From: Tubulanus polymorphus
Lineage: Eukaryota; Nemertea; Palaeonemertea; Tubulaniformes; Tubulanidae
Length of the DNA: 64,000 nt
Direction: 5' to 3'
NCBI RefSeq assembly: GCF_964204645.1
Contig: NC_134034.1
Location: 8,799,414 to 8,863,413, forward strand
A program made the position numbers and the translations under genes. Of this stretch, positions 34,137-45,139 are shown one piece after another; position 1 is the stretch's first letter; each line of letters starts with the position of its first letter. A model generated the notes under the pieces. That model saw only the letters and a list, made by a program, of their open reading frames with translations. It did no database searches and had not been told where the DNA came from.

Positions 34137-35136
34137 ATGTGTGCTGATTTGATATATCGTATATGTGCCATTGCTATGATTGTGGTCAGTGCCGCAGCAT
34201 TTGCAGAATCATATGGTGAGTAACAACTGGTAAAATAATTTCAAAGGACTTCGTACATAATATAAATCATAGAAAAAGTATCAGTGAACATTTGTGTAGT
34301 TTTTTTTTTAGATTAAGCGAATCCCTACATTTCAGAGATGATGTTTGATAGGCATATTCCGACAAAAATAAATTTAATTGACGTGCAATAATGTTGTCCT
34401 TGTAAAAATGTATCTTCGAAAGTTGAAATAAAAAGCCCAACCTGAGGAAACTTATAGAAGAGACGCGGGAGGGAATTTTATTTTACCAATGTCGAGCCAA
34501 TACCAGTAATGCAAGTAAAACATATGTGCAAAACACTTAATTTAGAATTTAGAAGCTCCATTAATTTTTCAAATCAGACTATATCGTCACATTTAACCGA
34601 AACTGAAACAATGATTTTCGCAATTGTCACGTTTCCTCGAATTGAGGTGAGATAAAAAGAACCCTCCCGCTGATGTTTTCACTGTAAAATGGGGATTACC
34701 AGTACGTAGAGGATTAGCATATAAACACCCGCAAAAGACCCCACTGCCGTACACTTTACAGCTATACGGGCGAGCGGTTAAATTCTTATATAAACAGACG
34801 AATTATGCTTTGCCGGGCGAGCGCATTTGACTGTTTTATTAGGGACTTTTTATGACGTGGGCGGCATTTGACTTTCTTGAGAAACTAGGGTATTTCTTTG
34901 TGTGGCCTAATTTTCTGTCTGAATGGTCGACAGGAACGAGTGGTATCTATTGGTCCAACATTCAGGGGTGGGGGTTCAATTTGGCTTTTTAATTCAAGTA
35001 AAAAATGTTTCACCTCACAGTTCAATTTCCAATTTAATACTTTTAAGGGTATAACGAGTGCACAGGAAAGATGACCATGTGTCGTGTTGATGGTGATTGT
35101 TGCGACAACAATTGTAAAGGTGGAGTTTGTTCCTAA
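34137..35136 (+). CDS. Secreted six-cysteine (cystine-knot-type) peptide, two exons
   Basis: Exon 1 (34137-34215) encodes 26 residues with a hydrophobic core and a small-residue end (AMIVVSAAAFAESY), a good signal peptide. A TTCTAG acceptor just upstream hints at a 5' UTR exon. The donor is GGTGAG. Exon 2 (35048-35136, acceptor TTTTAAG) joins in frame and encodes the mature part with six cysteines spaced C-x6-C-x5-C-C-x3-C-x4-C, then a stop. This C-C-CC-C-C pattern is that of inhibitor cystine knots, found in neurotoxins, antimicrobial peptides and protease inhibitors. The precursor is about 55 residues with almost no propeptide. Whether it is toxin, defence or signalling peptide cannot be told. 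No lesion is visible. Confidence 0.65.
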
Positions 35137-35139
35137 TCG

Positions 35140-36040
35140 ATGGTGATAAGCTTTTGTAATATATACACGTAATGGTTTGGGAAAATATCCGATTATGAAA
35201 ACTGAACTACAGCCAGTTTACTGACCGACTATTTTGGTTCGACTTAAAATTGTATACGTAACTCATTTGTAAAATCTCGTGTGATAATTAAAGTTGGTTC
35301 AATACAACTGCGAGTAAATAAATCGATGATCGGGTTGACTGTTTATGATTCGTTGGTCTAGATTTCCGAAGTGATCAATGCGCTGTTTGCAGCGAGGAAC
35401 ATCAATCCTCAATACCAGGTGTATATTTTCATTCTATTTCGATTAATATTTTCCTCATGGTCTTTATTTCCCCCTTTCTATTCAGAGTACGTTCTTAATT
35501 AAGTGCATATCGCGATTTGACTAAACAGCTTTTAAACGTAATGTTTTATTCTGACGATAAATGTTCGTCTAAACTAGTAACATCTAAATTACTATAGTCC
35601 ATCCTTTACACTGTAATATGGTTGACGGGTTAATTTTGACAGCGTGAACTGATGCCGAACGGCATATGGTGTGGCGTGGTGTTATTTAACTACTTAGGCG
35701 TCACGATTCGCGATATCATTGTATTGGTTGCTGACTTATGCAAAGTTCCCCAACAATGGACAATTTGTTAGTTGTACATCGACAATACTTGAACAATCAA
35801 TACATAAATACTGAATAAATAGACTTGCTTTCAGCGTCAGGTCGATGACGGTACCAGCTTTTATAGATCACTGACGAAAGTCGATCGACGTGCGTTAAAA
35901 TGATTAGCGTCTATAGATGCTCGGTGTCATTCGAGTCTGGCGGTAGCCAACATAGACTGGAATAACATTATTGCCTTTTCATCAATAATAATAATGATAA
36001 TGATAATGATAATAATAATGATAATAAAAGAATTACCGAA
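35140..36040. other. No supported gene; microsatellite
   Basis: ATTAAA at about 35288 could serve the preceding gene. An (ATAATG)n-type microsatellite lies at 35986-36028. Confidence 0.4.
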
Positions 36041-36042
36041 GT

Positions 36043-36240
36043 CTTCCAATGACCACTTTTAGGTCTCCCAATGACCAAACTGTTGGTCCTCGTCCCCATA
36101 TGTTTGTCCTCCATTGACCACATCGGCCATTACAGGACTTCAGTGATCATTGCAAGACCTCTGTGGTCACAAAGGGACCTAAATGGTCATTCTAGGACAT
36201 GGGACATTACAGGACATCAATGGTCATTGCAGGACTATAT
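36043..36240. repeat. Degenerate minisatellite (TGGTCATTGCAGGAC-like)
   Basis: Variants of a ~20-bp unit recur (GGTCATTCTAGGAC, GGCCATTACAGGAC, GATCATTGCAAGAC). They sit directly 5' of the BEL/Pao remnant. Confidence 0.6.
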
Positions 36241-36670
36241 AGTTATTGCCGCTGTATTAGCACTTCTTTATAGTGTGAGTGAGATAAGCATAATCAATTC
36301 TGAATTGGCAGGGGATTTGGGTTTAAAAGGTACTAAAAAACTTCTTACAATTAATACATTGAATTCATGTGATACGACTATGTGTGAAAAGGTCTCATTT
36401 TCAGTACGATCCAGATTCAACGCTGACGCTGAGCCGGTTACCGTTCAAGCTTGGACAAGAAACGATCAGTTCCATTGTCCACCTCAACATTCCCACCTTC
36501 CTAAAGTATACAGTCATTTGACAGGTCTGAATCTCGGTGAAATAGAACCACAACAAGTAAAACTTTAAATCGGGGCCAATGTCCCAAGGGCCCACATACA
36601 ATTGGAAGTAGTCAAGGTACTGATTACGAACAACCTATTGGAATACGTACGCCTCTGGGTTGGTGTGTTA
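36240..36670 (+). pseudogene. BEL/Pao aspartic protease (A17) C-terminal part
   Basis: The frame contains DLGLKGTKKLLTINTLN, a CEKVSFSV block, and HLTGLNLGEIEPQQVKL, followed after a stop (36567) by IGANVPRAHIQLEV in another frame. These blocks follow the protease of BEL/Pao Pol. The catalytic start is missing. Confidence 0.6.
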
Positions 36671-36893
36671 TAGGGGTCGCGGACAATGATACAAATTAAA
36701 GACTCGTTCTGATTTCGAACTTCTTAACAATCAGAAATTTTGAGAAACTGAATCTTTTTGTGCCGTTGTCGTCGATGAGAATACGTGTCGCTCGGTTGAA
36801 GATAAACTTGCTTGGCAGATACTAGAATCTAGCTGTCGCTTTGTGAACGGTCACTACGAGGTCGGTATGCTGTTTCGAGACCCCTAAGCTTCC

Positions 36894-37508
36894 ATGCCTG
36901 ACAATAGGTGGCAGACCGAGGTTCGGTTTCGGAATTTGAAACGACGATTGTACAGAGATCCGAGTTTATGCGAGGCTTATTCTAGAACTCTGAATGGCTA
37001 CATCGAGAAGGGTTATGCCCATAAGTTGCCAGAAGAGGAAATCAATAACACAGGTAAGAAAATTTGGTTTCTGCCGCATCATGCCGTCGTTAATCCTAAT
37101 AAACTAGGAAAGGTCCGCGTGGTCTTTGATGCAGCAGCCCGCTGCAACAACGTTTCCTTAAATGGCCAACTTATGACGGGACCAGACCTACTCAATGGGC
37201 TATTTGGTATACTGTAACGCTTTCGTTTGGGTAAAGTCGTACTGGTTGCCGACGTCGAGGCAATGTTCCATCAGGTCCTTGTACCTGATTACGACTCAAA
37301 CTCTTTGTTATTTTTGTGGCAGGAGGACCTGGCCAAAAATGGTGGCCCGGATGTCTATAAAATGACTGTCCATATCGTTGGTAGTGTCGATTCGCCGTGT
37401 GCGGCTAATTACAGTTTAAAACAATCAGCAACTGATAATTCAGATAGATACTGTGAATTGGCCGTTCACACTGTTGTCAATGATTTTTATATGGATGACT
37501 TAATTTAG
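36894..37508 (+). pseudogene. BEL/Pao reverse transcriptase
   Basis: WFLPHHAVVNPNKLGKVRVV and FDAAARCNNVSLN, then (after a stop at 37215) LVADVEAMFHQVLV and finally DFYMDDLI, the YxDD catalytic box, before another stop. Blocks and order fit BEL/Pao RT. At least two stops break the frame. Confidence 0.75.
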
Positions 37509-37538
37509 TCTGTTGATTCTACATGTCAGGCAATCGTA

Positions 37539-38456
37539 TTGAAAAACGAAGTGACACAGATTCTTGTTCGCGGAGGTTTTCACCTCACGAAATGGTTGAG
37601 CAATGACCGTCAAGTTTTAGCTGAAACGCCCAAAGATGAACGCACCGAACCCGAGCTGGACCTGGACCTTGATGACCTACCCGTCGAAAGGGCGCTTGGG
37701 GTACGCTGGGATGTCGAGGCGGATTCGTTCGTTTTTAAGCCCATTTTGAAAGATCCGGTCGCGCCTACTAAACGTCAAGTCGTCAGTGTAGTAAGCTCTG
37801 TATTCGACCCCCTGGGCTTCGTTTCGCCGTCTATTTTCAGGGCTAAATGTTTAATACAGGATATTTGGCGCAGAGGCTCTGATTGGGATGACCGAATTGA
37901 TGGTGATCTCGCGGATAGATGGCTCACATGGATTAACGAACTTCACTTTCTATCAAATTTTTGCCTGAATCGTCATCATTTCAACCTGCTCGATGGAGAG
38001 TCGGTGGTAGAAATTCACATTTTTGCAGATGCATCCGAGAGAGGATTCGGTGCAGTGGCATACTTGCGTATTGAGCTACCAAGTGGTGAGTTTATGTGTT
38101 CCTTTCTCACAGCTAAAACTCGGTTATCACCGGTCGAGTCCTTGACAATACCTAAATTAGAACTTGAGGGAGCCCTGCTAGCAGTTTTATTATTCAATAC
38201 AAGAAAATGAGCTGAGTCGATTAGAATTTCGGCGCACTGTATTTTGGACGGACGCACTGACAGTTCTTAGGTATATTAATGATTCGAAAACAAGGTTTAA
38301 AACCTTTGTAGTAAATAGGCAAACGAAAATATTGCACAGTTCGGATACCAAACAATGGATGCATGTCCCGTCAGGCTTGATTCCTGCAGATGCATGCGCG
38401 CGCGGTTTGCATGCTAATGAATGTAGTAATCCCGAATGGTCCCGCGTTACTCTGTA
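37539..38456 (+). pseudogene. BEL/Pao RT thumb and RNase H
   Basis: An open frame to 38210 has ALGVRWDVEADSFVF, SSVFDPLGFVSPSIF, and the RNase H start IHIFADASERGFGAVAY. A frameshift at about 38205 leads to FWTDALTVLRYIND and VPSGLIPADACARG, ending at a stop near 38456. Confidence 0.7.
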
Positions 38457-38551
38457 AAGATCAGAGGGCTTGGCCTGATCAGAAAATAGTGACGGGTCCC
38501 GTAATTGATCAAAACGATGTAAAAAATGCAAAATTGTAAATATATGTTCGT

Positions 38552-38935
38552 ATGTCAATGATTCAGTATGTGTTCACTCCATTGATCATCTCAGAAGTAG
38601 AAATCGACGAAGGATTCTCGTCTTGGTACAAATTGAAAAGGCATGGAGCATGGGTGCTCATAGCAGTCACTAGATTTACAGCTTCACTTCCACGTTTGAG
38701 TAAAAAGTGGTGTGGTGAGTCTGTCAAGAGTAAGTATTTGTTGGTGTCCGAAATCAATCGCGCGGAAGACGTCTTTGTTCGGGATGCACAGTTGCGCCAC
38801 TTCGCTCCCGAGATTCGCTCATTAAAACAAGGAACTGCTCCGTCAAAAAAGGCTCGTTACAACCGCAATACCCTTTTTACAATGGTGAGCTTATCCGCGT
38901 TGGCGGTAGGTTGGCTCAAGCTAATATCCCGTCCT
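38552..38935 (+). pseudogene. BEL/Pao pre-integrase region, truncated
   Basis: LKRHGAWVLIAVTRFTA, SEINRAEDVFVRDAQLRHF and, in a shifted frame, RVGGRLAQANIPSFIYE match the stretch before the integrase zinc finger. Homology stops at about 38930. Confidence 0.6.
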
Positions 38936-39310
38936 TTATATATGAAATAAAATCACCAGAACATAATTCTTCTAGATCTTCACTTGATTATCTATGAAAT
39001 CTATCTGGTAAATATGTTCTGAATTTATATGTATTTCCTTTTAATCCTTCATATTCTAAGTGAATAACTAATTTATCTCCATATTTGTTAGTAACTGTAT
39101 CAATATTTGTTATTAAATATTTCTTATGAATTGTTAATTCTGTTAACTTCTTAAATTTATAATCTACAGATTTAGCATTTGTGATATACATGTATTTTAT
39201 TCTATCTAGAAATGATTAGTTGTTCTCACTGTGTATTTGTTTACTACTCTCCATTTTAATAACATGTTTTTTATTAAAATTGATTTTAGAAGTTATTAGA
39301 TTAATATTTT
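38930..39310 (-). pseudogene. Fragment of a second Polinton (small conserved protein)
   Basis: On the - strand this matches 50770-51120 of the main Polinton, including the AATTTTAATAAAAA leader, the ATGGAGAG start (about 39254) and a protein with YLITNIDTVTNKYGDKLVIH and YKFRTYLPDRFHR. It has its own in-frame stop after about 12 codons and truncates at the BEL/Pao junction. Amino-acid identity to the main copy is high, so the two derive from the same family. Confidence 0.75.
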
Positions 39311-39313
39311 TAG

Positions 39314-39466
39314 AGTTATAGGCAATGTGTTGTTCTAGACCAAAGGTTGAGATGTCAAGTGAGTAAAAAATGAAAAATAAATTCGAGTAAACGAGAATTT
39401 ATATTTACGTTTTTTACTCACTCGACCTCTCGACCTTTGATCTAGAACAACACATTCCCTATTACT
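39314..39466. mobile_element. Palindromic MITE-like element (AGTAATAGG ends)
   Basis: Almost the whole segment folds on itself: arms with TGTTGTTCTAGA, CAAAGGT and GTGAGTAAAAAA match their reverse complement around an AT-rich centre. The ends resemble those of 47420-47545. It lies between the Polinton fragment and a Gag fragment. Confidence 0.55.
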
Positions 39467-39830
39467 AACATTATTCGGCAATTTTCCGAGTATGATCGGT
39501 ACTAGAATCGATCCAAAACTTTGCGACGATTTGCCCTGAGATTCCAACGTGCGGATATGTAACTCGACTTTATCGTAGAAATTGCGCATTGAAGTAGCAT
39601 CGATAAAAGGAGCTCTTGATTCGATGAGATTTTAAATAAGCTTCGATCACTAGATGCGGTTGACCGAATCTCTGGACGAGTAATTCTTTCGCGTTTTCGT
39701 AATTTTCGGACGTTAACGGTAAACCTTCAATACACAATTTCGCTTCATCAACCAGCGTGCGACGTTTTGATCCGCAATTTCGTTAATAATCAGTTGATCT
39801 GTGAATATTATGCATCAATTCGTTCAGTTA
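39467..39830 (-). pseudogene. BEL/Pao Gag fragment (DUF1759-like)
   Basis: On the - strand: EAKLCIEGLPLTSENYENAK, ELLVQRFGQPHLVIEAYL, and in a shifted frame MRNFYDKVELHIRTLESQG and ILGKLPNNVSN. These blocks are typical of the DUF1759 Gag region. It is frameshifted and lacks both ends. Confidence 0.65.
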
Positions 39831-40257
39831 GGATTTCGCATTCGGAATTAAATTATGAATTAAAATTATTTGAGTTTTTATATACATGTATCAGCGATTG
39901 GTTACTCATCATACGGCTCGTGTAATGTTGGAAAACGCCTTTCGCAGCCCGTAACCTACGACGTTTTTTATGCTAATGAACAGTGATGAGGTCACTAACG
40001 TTCCGAGCGTCGGTGGAGCGGTCGTTTTTTAAGCATTACGCGAGTCTATGCCGAGTAAACTATGGCTGATGAATGAAAACAAAAACAACTTTAGGAAAAA
40101 TCATTTTAATTCTGAATGCAAATTCCTTACTGTTTAGCGATTGTCTCGTTGCTGGCTTACGTCGACAAGCGACGCGATGCCTACCGACGCAACTGGGTTT
40201 ATCGCCGATAGTAGTGACAACTGAGCAGCCTATGATAGGCCGCCAGTTGCTGCTGTA

Positions 40258-41627
40258 GGCCTGTCTGTTTGAGATAAGCCGGCTTGCGACTGGGTGGATC
40301 CCATATTCCGCTAGTCGGGCTCCAGTTGCAGGGAATCGGAGCCAGTCGACATACATATCTCGTCAGAGTCTAAACCATCCTCGTTTTGTTTCAATATGTC
40401 GACACTTGAGAGTGACACGTCTGTCGTATCAACGTTAACTTCCGGTCGACTTAAAGCATCAGCGTTACCATGAGTGCTGTTCTTTTGAATACCCGGGTTC
40501 TTCACCAAATTATGTGATGATGCACGGTGTCAACACACAGTGTAGGAACTTGTCAAATCTTAAGATCCGGAATCGAGAACACGAAAAACCCTGGATAGCG
40601 AAGTTCTTCAGTACGACAAGTTGGTTTATTTCACAGGTGTAGTCGATCGTCACACACATGTATAAGTTAATTATAAGAGGCCTGTCTGTTTGAGATAAGC
40701 CGGCTTGCGACTGGGTGGATCTTATATTCCGCTAGTCGGGCTCCAGTTGCAGGGAATCGGAGCCAGTCGACAACTGGGCTGCGATCGCGGTTGCTGCCAG
40801 TTGCATCGGAAGGCGTCGCGTCTCGCTTGACGACATAAGACAGCCTTTACTTTCGCTGGGCCTGTTATCAGCTCACATTTCACCAATGATAACATGCTTT
40901 TGACGAAACAGATCAATTAGTCACCGGATAAGAGAAACTATTCATTGGAGGCAGGACCAGTGGAGACAACGAATTATAACGCAATATTCTTTTTAATTAA
41001 ATATATTTTATTCATTTGAAATAAACATATACTTACCTCTGCTACCATCACCTTTGCTCCATTAGCATCAGTAGAGGTTCTGTAGCCTATTACGTCACAG
41101 ACGCCCCAACTAAGGAAAGTGGCCAGTTGCACCGGCATTTTGAATTGGATTAGTCAAATGATTACTCCAAATTTACCTCATTATAACATTCAGTATCCAC
41201 CCCCTCGGACATCCCTCGTCCGTTCCTATAGGAATAACATCGTAATCACTCACACATTCATAACCTGAAGTTCTTTTCGATATATAGCGTTTTCGTAAGT
41301 CCCAAGAATTTTCGTCACTGGGAGATGTCTCGTCAGGGTCTAAACCATCCTCGTTTTGTTTCAATATGTCGACACTTGTCGTATCGAGTGACACGTCTGT
41401 TGTATCAACGTTAACTTCCGGTCGACTTAAAGCATCATCGTTACCATGCGTGCTGTTCTTTTGAATGCCCGGGTTCTCCACCAAATTATGTGATGATGCA
41501 CTGTGTCAACACACGATGTGGGAACTTGTAAAATCTTAAGATCCGGAATCGAGAACACGAAAAACCCTGAATAGCGAAGTTCTTCAGTACAACAAGTTGG
41601 TTTATTTCACAGGTGTAGTCGATCGTC
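40258..41627 (-). mobile_element. Gypsy-type remnants in two direct copies
   Basis: A ~290-bp block occurs at about 40362-40655 and again at 41328-41627. On the - strand it encodes KNSTHGNADALSRPEVNV, whose GNADALSR is the linker after gypsy RNase H, next to a leader with GAACCCGGG. Another ~90-bp block starting GCCTGTCTGTTTGAGATAAG is repeated at 40258 and 40680. These are internally deleted copies with no intact gene. Confidence 0.5.
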
Positions 41628-41989
41628 ACTAAATTCTTACTATTTTATCTTAATACGTAAAACTTTCATTGATTAAACTAATGACATTTTAATGCCTGCG
41701 CTACACTTTATCTAGACTTTCTGACGAATTCACATGATGCTGAATATTTAATATAATTATTTTTTGATAGGTTTTCAAGATAATAAATACACTTGTTCGC
41801 TTCTCAACAATCTCCCCTTCCTGATAATCATACGGATAATCATGGTTTTAATTTTACAATTTCAACAATCAATTAAGCTAAAATACAACTATATGCGTAT
41901 CTATGAAATAAATTCTACACACGTTATATAAATCTTAAATTCTAGTTATTAATATACATGTAATTTAAATCCTTTTAAATGAATCAAAA

Positions 41990-42330
41990 ATAATCTACAA
42001 TTGCTATCGGTAGTTTCCATCGTACATAATTTTGCAATTGGTCCAACCAATGTTGTTTTACCCACTTGTAACTTACCTACACGAACGTGCCCGTCTTTCC
42101 CTGGAAAGATCTCTAACACGCGCCCTAAAGGCCATTTACCCCTTGGTGTATCTGACGATATTACTAAAACGACATCCCCGACTTTAAGTTTTCGTTTAGT
42201 ATCTGTCTATTTTTTGTGCGAATTCAACTGTGGTAACCATTCTCTCATCCATCTTTGCCAAAAATGTTTCATGAGTTCTTGGACACGTCGCCATCTTCTT
42301 CGTGGACTGAAATCCGTTTCATCTAAGGTA
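41990..42330 (-). pseudogene. BEL/Pao DUF5641 (Pol C-terminus)
   Basis: On the - strand: RRWRRVQELMKHFWQRWMRE, then an in-frame TAG, then [20 protein letters not shown] and [19 protein letters not shown]. This is the domain that follows the integrase. Confidence 0.7.
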
Positions 42331-42939
42331 TCTGGCGCGAACTGACCTCTCATTGAAGAACCATTTCACACCTTGGTTTGCCGTTGTCCGTCTCATCTTT
42401 TCTTTGTCTAAAAGTTTCACCAATTCTTTGAGTTCGTTGTTGGCTCCAACAAAATTCGTTCCGTTGTCTGAGTTCATCTCTATTGGCAGCCCTCGTCGAT
42501 TAACCATTCGGTAGACTGCATTCAAAAATGCATCCGTGTCCAAACCGAATGCGAGTTCTAAATGGACTGCTCTGCTTGACAAACATGTGATAAGACACAA
42601 GTAACGCTTTTCTCTGCTCTTTCCGCGACCCTGTTTCGTGATGAATGGTCTACCAAAATCCACTGCCGTTCTTGCGAATGCGCGTATAGGCATCTTTACC
42701 CTATGTCGTGGCAACGGTGCCATGACCTGTGTTGCAGCCTTAGCTCTTCGTTTCTTACATTTGCAGCATTCATGTTCAACATCTCGAATCACTTCTCTGG
42801 CGCTGATCACCCAGTATCGCGAGGATAAACTTGCCAACACTTGTTTTGTACCACCAACATGATGGTATTTATCGAGGTGGTGTCTTACTATCAATTTTGC
42901 TACGTGGTGATGCCTTGGTAATATGATCGGATTCTTCAC
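42319..42939 (-). pseudogene. BEL/Pao integrase (zinc finger and catalytic core)
   Basis: Begins at LPRHHHVAKLIVRHHLDKYH with an HHCC zinc finger (HVGG..., CCKCKKRR), then AVDFGRPF, TCLSSRAVHLELA and SDNGTNFVGANNEL. D (VDF) and D (SDNG) are present; the frame ends before the third acidic residue region is complete. Not linked to an RT, so non-functional. Confidence 0.75.
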
Positions 42940-43062
42940 ATCGTTATCTTCCTTCGCATCTTATCAAACCTTCTTCGTCTAATCTTGGCTTTAAACTGAG
43001 GAGTTTGTTGTTTGATTGTAAACTCTTTCCTTTAACCAACAATGAGTATTCTTCTTAGAATC

Positions 43063-44208
43063 CGGTGTTGTCATATCGGGGAAAGACGGAATCGCGGAAT
43101 TATCCAAAAACGCGGAATTTCTTCATTTTTACTATAAATAGTAAACGGGTTTTCCCACGGGGATACCCACTGTCGGACAGGGATCCGGACCCAGGTTTTC
43201 AACACCGGGAATTAGTATTTGATTATTTATTATATCGCCAGTCAACAACTTAACGATACTGTTCCAAATAATGGAGAACCTAGGAAATACGTGCTTTGCT
43301 AATTCAGTGATACAGAGTATCGCTGCATTAACTGAAGGAATACAAATCGATGGTACGTAAACGTAGGATTTGTAATGACACCATGGGTCATTCTCCAGGA
43401 CTCAGTTCCGAGTTAAGATTTGACTCTGGTCTCTGGGTTTAAAACATTGGAAATGAATTGATACTAAGTAACTCAGAGTTAACTCACAACTGTGGAACTG
43501 GATCGATGTCAGACGAAAATAAATAGACATTATGTATATTTCATTCTGGCTTAGGATTGTTCATGCGTGTTGTGTGTCTACATTGTTGTTATAAGCGAAT
43601 GTGGTTTATCTTTTAGAATTAAATGAAATGAAAGATTATAAAATGGTTTCGTTTTTTTTAATGTTTACTTTGTGACTGCTATATCATATATGTTCCTATG
43701 CTGATTATTTGGATCAAAAGAATCTTATTGGTACCGGTACTGGACGGCCGTAAAATTATAATAATTTCAAAGGAATTTGAACCGGTACTTGTTTGGTCGT
43801 AGGATTTCATGTTTGCAACCATCTACAACTACGGTCCGACACCGCGAACGTGCTCAAAATTCATTTGATAATATTCGTTTCTGAAGTTCTCAAAAAGTCG
43901 ATGAACTTCGATAACCGAAGTTTGCCTAGTAGAAATAGACATAAGGTGCCTGGTCTCTTTCACCCCACTTGATGCTGACTTCTACAGGTGGCAGCCAGTC
44001 AACGGTATCGTAATATAATAATTCCATATAAAATTGCCTGCAAATAATGGGATTCGAACCTAACTCGTTGCATCGATCGGTCCCGTGCCCTATCCGACAG
44101 TGGGTATCCCCGTGGGGAAACCCGTTTACTATTTAAAGTAAAAATGAAGAAATTCCGCGTTTTTTGAAAATTCCGCGATTCCGTCTTTCCGCGATATGAT
44201 AACACCGT
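43063..44208. mobile_element. Mutator-like gene-capture element, copy 2
   Basis: It has the same ~120-bp inverted ends (CGGTGTTGTCATATCG... and ...CGATATGATAACACCG) and the same interior as copy 1, uninterrupted at 1146 bp. It lies within the short BEL/Pao element. No clear target duplication is seen. It also contains a reversed tRNA-like string (GGGATTCGAACC) near 44050. Confidence 0.65.
43271..44013 (+). CDS. Captured ubiquitin-specific-protease fragment (copy 2)
   Basis: Exon 1 is 43271-43352 and exon 2 43988-44013, with the same GTACGT donor and TTCTACAG acceptor as copy 1. The first-exon peptide is identical to copy 1: the two nucleotide differences (GGC/GGA and GCG/GCT) are silent. Exon 2 has one replacement (H to Q) and one silent change. 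Catalytic Cys box only; too short for enzyme activity. Confidence 0.5.
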
Positions 44209-44233
44209 TCAACGTTGTGCCGAATCCGTGTTA

Positions 44234-44677
44234 GGGAGCGTTCATAAATTACATATCTCCATTAGGGGAGAGGGGGTTACTGAATTTCGGTAGAAAGTGG
44301 TACATGGGGGGAGGGGGGGCTCAGCAAAAAAGGTACGTACTTTGAGGGAGGGGGTATTAATCAATCTTGGTACGTACTTTATGTACCAAACTCAAATGAA
44401 AATAGCCGTTGGTGTTTTATCGGCTTTTAGTACCTGGTATATAAAATCAATAAACAACAATACTTGCTTAATTCTTTTGTTACATCATTAATGAAATCAG
44501 GTATTTATATTTTTTTTAATTTCTGTTCTTTGCATCAATATAATTTGGGGGGGTGGTCATGGGTGCGATGGTACGTACCTAAGAGGGGGTCAGTGAATTT
44601 GGTACAAAGGTGGTACAAGGGGGGAGGGGGGTCAGAAAAACGGGAGATTTTGAGGTACGTAATTTGTGAACGCTCCC
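44234..44677. mobile_element. PIF/Harbinger-like MITE
   Basis: Inverted ends GGGAGCGTTCATAAATTAC and GTAATTTGTGAACGCTCCC are flanked by TTA on both sides (44231-44233 and 44678-44680), the usual Harbinger target. The interior has G-rich tracts and GGTACGTAC repeats. It splits the gag start of the BEL/Pao element. Confidence 0.7.
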
Positions 44678-44680
44678 TTA

Positions 44681-44786
44681 CGGCTGCCTTTCCTCTTGAT
44701 TTCTTCTGCTTCAGAAGTTCGATCTCTAGTAGTAAAGTTTCGCTCACTTCACTTGTTTCCGCTACTGTATTTTCTTGACTTGACAT
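44681..44786 (-). pseudogene. BEL/Pao Gag N-terminus
   Basis: It starts MSSQENTVAETSEVSE and continues LLLEIELLKQKKSRGKAAV, then runs into the MITE; VTRIRHNVE resumes on the other side (44209-44230). Typical of the first residues of BEL/Pao Gag. Confidence 0.5.
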
Positions 44787-45139
44787 CTTTTTCTTCTTTG
44801 TCTTCTGTACTTCGGTTCAAGTACGCTCTGCTACCAGTTTCTTATGGCTATGCGACAAACCAACCACAAGAAGATTTCTGTGTTCTGCTTAAAATCTGCT
44901 GTACTGCTTTATTACTGCTTCCGTTATGTATAAATTTACTACTTGAATTGTTCTAATACTAAATTCTTATCATTTTATCTTAATACGTAAAACTTTCATT
45001 GATTAAACTAATGACATTTTAATGCCTGCGCTACACTTTATCTAGACTTTCTGACGAATTCACATGATGCTGAATATTTAATATAATATTGTAAATAGGT
45101 TTTTAAGATAATAAATACACTTGTTCGCTTCTCAACAGA

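Larger units (their letters stand above)
36240..38935 (+). mobile_element. Degenerate BEL/Pao retrotransposon (pol), no LTRs
   Basis: Protease, reverse transcriptase, RNase H and the pre-integrase region follow in the right order on the + strand, with several stops and frameshifts. The 5' side meets a minisatellite and the 3' side ends inside the integrase region, where a Polinton fragment in the opposite orientation begins (about 38930). No LTRs are seen. Confidence 0.75.
41628..45137 (-). mobile_element. Short BEL/Pao element with two LTRs and nested insertions
   Basis: LTRs of ~180 bp lie at 41628-41809 and 44958-45137, starting TGTTGAGAAGCG on the - strand. A purine-rich tract (GGAAGGGGAGAT) directly precedes the 3' LTR. 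The start of gag (44681-44786), integrase and DUF5641 remain; protease, RT and RNase H are deleted. A gene-capture element (43063-44208) and a Harbinger-like MITE (44234-44677) are inserted. No matching target duplication was found at the outer ends. Confidence 0.7.

Noticed and set aside
35986-36028. Regulatory AT-rich element
   Set aside because: Simple (ATAATG)n microsatellite.
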